NCBI GenBank assembly: GCA_016212345.1
Contig: JACRGM010000181.1
Coordinates: 1-6,882, forward strand
Direction of reading: 5' to 3'
Source of the DNA: Nitrospinota bacterium
GTDB taxonomy: Bacteria; Nitrospinota; Nitrospinia; SZUA-224
DNA length: 6,882 bases
Of this stretch, positions 6,105 to 6,882 are shown piece after piece (the first letter of the stretch is position 1; each line of letters begins with the position of its first letter). A model generated the notes under the pieces. That model searched no databases and had not been told where the DNA came from. It was given only the letters and a program-made list of their open reading frames with translations. Made by a program: the position numbers and the translations under genes.

Positions 6105-6133
6105 ATTATATCAATATTAACAATTTTTGTCAA
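6105..6133 (-). promoter_or_regulatory. Consensus sigma-70 promoter of the rpsU-dnaG-rpoD operon
   Basis: On the minus strand, TTGACA (6133-6128) is followed after exactly 17 bp by TATAAT (6110-6105). Both hexamers are perfect and the spacing is ideal. Transcription would begin near 6098, giving a leader of about 190 nt before rpsU. A duplicated AT-rich 13-mer just upstream (6135-6160) could act like an UP element. It is the strongest promoter-like sequence I saw in the window. Confidence 0.85.
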
Positions 6134-6134
6134 G

Positions 6135-6160
6135 ATTTTTGAAATAAATTTTTGAAATAA
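6135..6160. repeat. Tandem 13-bp AT-rich repeat
   Basis: ATTTTTGAAATAA occurs twice head to tail (6135-6147 and 6148-6160), directly upstream of the minus-strand -35 hexamer. The AT-rich tracts and their position suit an UP element or curved DNA at a strong promoter; a simple slippage duplication is equally possible. Confidence 0.55.
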
Positions 6161-6305
6161 AAGGGTTGCAATCCAGACACTAGTACCCCCAAATTTGAAT
6201 AAATCTTTAATTATCAATAAATTACCCCAAAAAGAAAAATATTTTAAGATTTTTATAACTTATTGATTTTAAATACCAATAAAATTACTTCTATGAAATA
6301 AAAAC
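6161..6305. other. AT-rich intergenic stretch without a recognisable gene
   Basis: This is the middle of a gap of more than 500 bp between rpsU and the initiator tRNA gene. It holds no plausible coding frame and is very AT-rich apart from a short patch near 6164-6190. A small inverted pair, ATCAATAA (6213-6220) and TTATTGAT (6260-6267), may be chance in such sequence. It separates two outward-facing promoter sequences that share a 10-bp -35 region. Confidence 0.6.
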
Positions 6306-6308
6306 ATC

Positions 6309-6337
6309 TTGACAATTTAATATTAGTAATGTTAATT
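6309..6337 (+). promoter_or_regulatory. Candidate promoter for the initiator tRNA gene
   Basis: A perfect TTGACA (6309-6314) is followed after 17 bp by TTAATT (6332-6337), a poor -10 (3 of 6). The ten bases ATCTTGACAA at 6306-6315 are the exact inverse of those around the operon promoter -35 (6127-6136). Transcription would start near 6344, leaving a leader of about 85 nt that RNase P would remove. The weak -10 keeps confidence modest. Confidence 0.4.
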
Positions 6338-6378
6338 TATATAAAGATTTTTATTTTAGTCTTTAAAATCGTTAAGGA

Positions 6379-6398
6379 TTGAGATGAATAACTCTCAA
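6379..6398. repeat. Small inverted repeat upstream of the initiator tRNA gene
   Basis: TTGAGA (6379-6384) and TCTCAA (6393-6398) form a 6-bp stem with an 8-nt loop about 30 bp before the tRNA. It could be a leader hairpin or an operator-like site, or chance. Confidence 0.3.
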
Positions 6399-6429
6399 CT
6401 CATTAGATAAATTATAAGTTAATTTATGA

Positions 6430-6506
<77 letters not shown>

Positions 6507-6515
6507 TACTGACTC

Positions 6516-6540
6516 TCGCACTTTTCATTGGTGCGATTCT
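6516..6540 (+). terminator. Weak terminator-like hairpin after the initiator tRNA
   Basis: TCGCAC (6516-6521) pairs with GTGCGA (6531-6536) around a 9-nt loop, 10 nt after the tRNA CCA. It is followed only by TTCT before the MITE begins. The stem is short and the T-tract poor; the long MITE hairpin just beyond may aid termination. Confidence 0.35.
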
Positions 6541-6665
6541 ATAGATTTTCAGATAATAAATTACACAAGGCTAGAGGGAGAAATCCGAGTAAGGCGTACT
6601 GAGCGGTACGCCGTCGAGGATTTCGACTGATAACGCCGTGTAATTTGTTATATGGAAATCTATAG
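6539..6665 (+). mobile_element. TA-flanked MITE, copy 2 (127 bp)
   Basis: This is the more intact copy: both ends read CTATAG (6539-6544 and 6660-6665), and the terminal repeats agree at 25 of 28 positions. The centre GGCGTAC-loop-GTACGCC makes the whole element a potential long hairpin. It is the inverse of 730-856 with about 5 differences and no gaps. Relative to copy 1 the differences lie at the left terminus (two), the central loop (two) and one position near 6628. No ORF of note and no transposase is present, so it would depend on a transposase elsewhere. Its right end abuts the DUF5615 reading frame. Confidence 0.85.
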
Positions 6666-6673
6666 CTCCATTT

Positions 6674-6882
6674 GTGGCCGATGAGAACTTCAACAACAAC
6701 ATTATCCGTGGCGTCTTACGCCGTGAACCAGAGTTAGACATTGTTCATATACAGAATGTAGGTCTTTCAGGTGCGAATGATCTCTCTGTCCTGGAGTGGG
6801 CAGCCCAAGAGGGACGGATTATACTCACACATGATGTGAACACAATTACTCGTTATGCTTATGAGCGAATAAGAGCTAGAAA
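6674..6882 (+). CDS. DUF5615 PIN-like protein, partial at the window edge
   Basis: The visible 69 codons encode ADENFNNNIIRGVLRREP, then DIVHIQNVGLSGANDLSVLEWA and ILTHDVNTITRYAYERIRAR. This is the pattern of the DUF5615 PIN-like family, putative nucleases often paired with a small DUF433 antitoxin-like protein. The acidic residues D3 and E4 (ADEN) and D54 (THDVN) fit the expected active-site strands. The 3' part lies outside the window. The start is uncertain: the frame is open back to a TAA at 6641-6643 inside the MITE, with no ATG, so GTG 6674 is the best codon and lacks a ribosome-binding site. Family members usually have a few more residues before ADEN, so the native start was probably lost or displaced by the insertion. 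No DUF433 gene precedes it. It may be a 5'-truncated pseudogene. Confidence 0.75.
   Translation, partial: MADENFNNNIIRGVLRREPELDIVHIQNVGLSGANDLSVLEWAAQEGRIILTHDVNTITRYAYERIRAR

Noticed and set aside
6211..6220. TTATCAATAA as a DnaA box or replication origin signal
   Set aside because: It departs from TTATCCACA at key positions, and no cluster of boxes was seen in the AT-rich gap.

Overview
The window is a bacterial chromosome segment of low GC (roughly 35-40% by eye). It carries the macromolecular-synthesis operon on the minus strand, in the order rpsU (S21), dnaG (primase), rpoD (primary sigma factor). This is followed by a CAU-anticodon tRNA, a coiled-coil/zinc-ribbon protein, an RNase HI-like protein and rnpB (RNase P RNA). 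The RpoD has a large non-conserved insert between regions 1.2 and 2, and the linkage recalls Deltaproteobacteria, Nitrospirota-like or related uncultivated lineages. I cannot assign the organism more closely from sequence alone.

Layout, left to right. Positions 1-125 may hold the tail of an unidentified plus-strand ORF. Positions 126-250 are an intergenic stretch of strong inverted repeats. rnpB (about 288-716), rnhA-like (853-1278), zinc-ribbon protein (1278-1979), tRNA (2020-2092), rpoD (2112-3857), dnaG (3879-5672) and rpsU (5726-5905) all read leftward. A consensus sigma-70 promoter (TTGACA, 17 bp, TATAAT; 6105-6133, minus strand) and a leader of about 190 nt precede rpsU. Positions 6137-6429 are AT-rich, with a possible divergent promoter for the initiator tRNA gene on the plus strand (6430-6506). 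The right edge holds the start of a DUF5615 (PIN-like) gene.

The genes fit one theme: information processing. They make a ribosomal protein, the replication primase, the housekeeping sigma factor, a tRNA, an RNase H-fold protein and the catalytic RNA that matures tRNA 5' ends. Short gaps and a 1-base overlap suggest co-transcription of much of the set.

The most interesting layer is mobile and repetitive. A 127-bp hairpin element with about 28-bp terminal inverted repeats and TA at its boundaries (a MITE) occurs twice in opposite orientation (730-856 and 6539-6665; about 96% identical by my alignment), and a third isolated terminus lies in the rpsU leader (from 5980). Copy 1 fills the rnhA-rnpB gap: it supplies the last base of the rnhA stop codon and possibly the -35 region for rnpB. 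Copy 2 sits directly against the DUF5615 gene and appears to have removed its normal start. A separate diverged 31-bp repeat occurs at 94-124 and 6036-6066. I saw no CRISPR array, phage module or obvious new multi-gene system.
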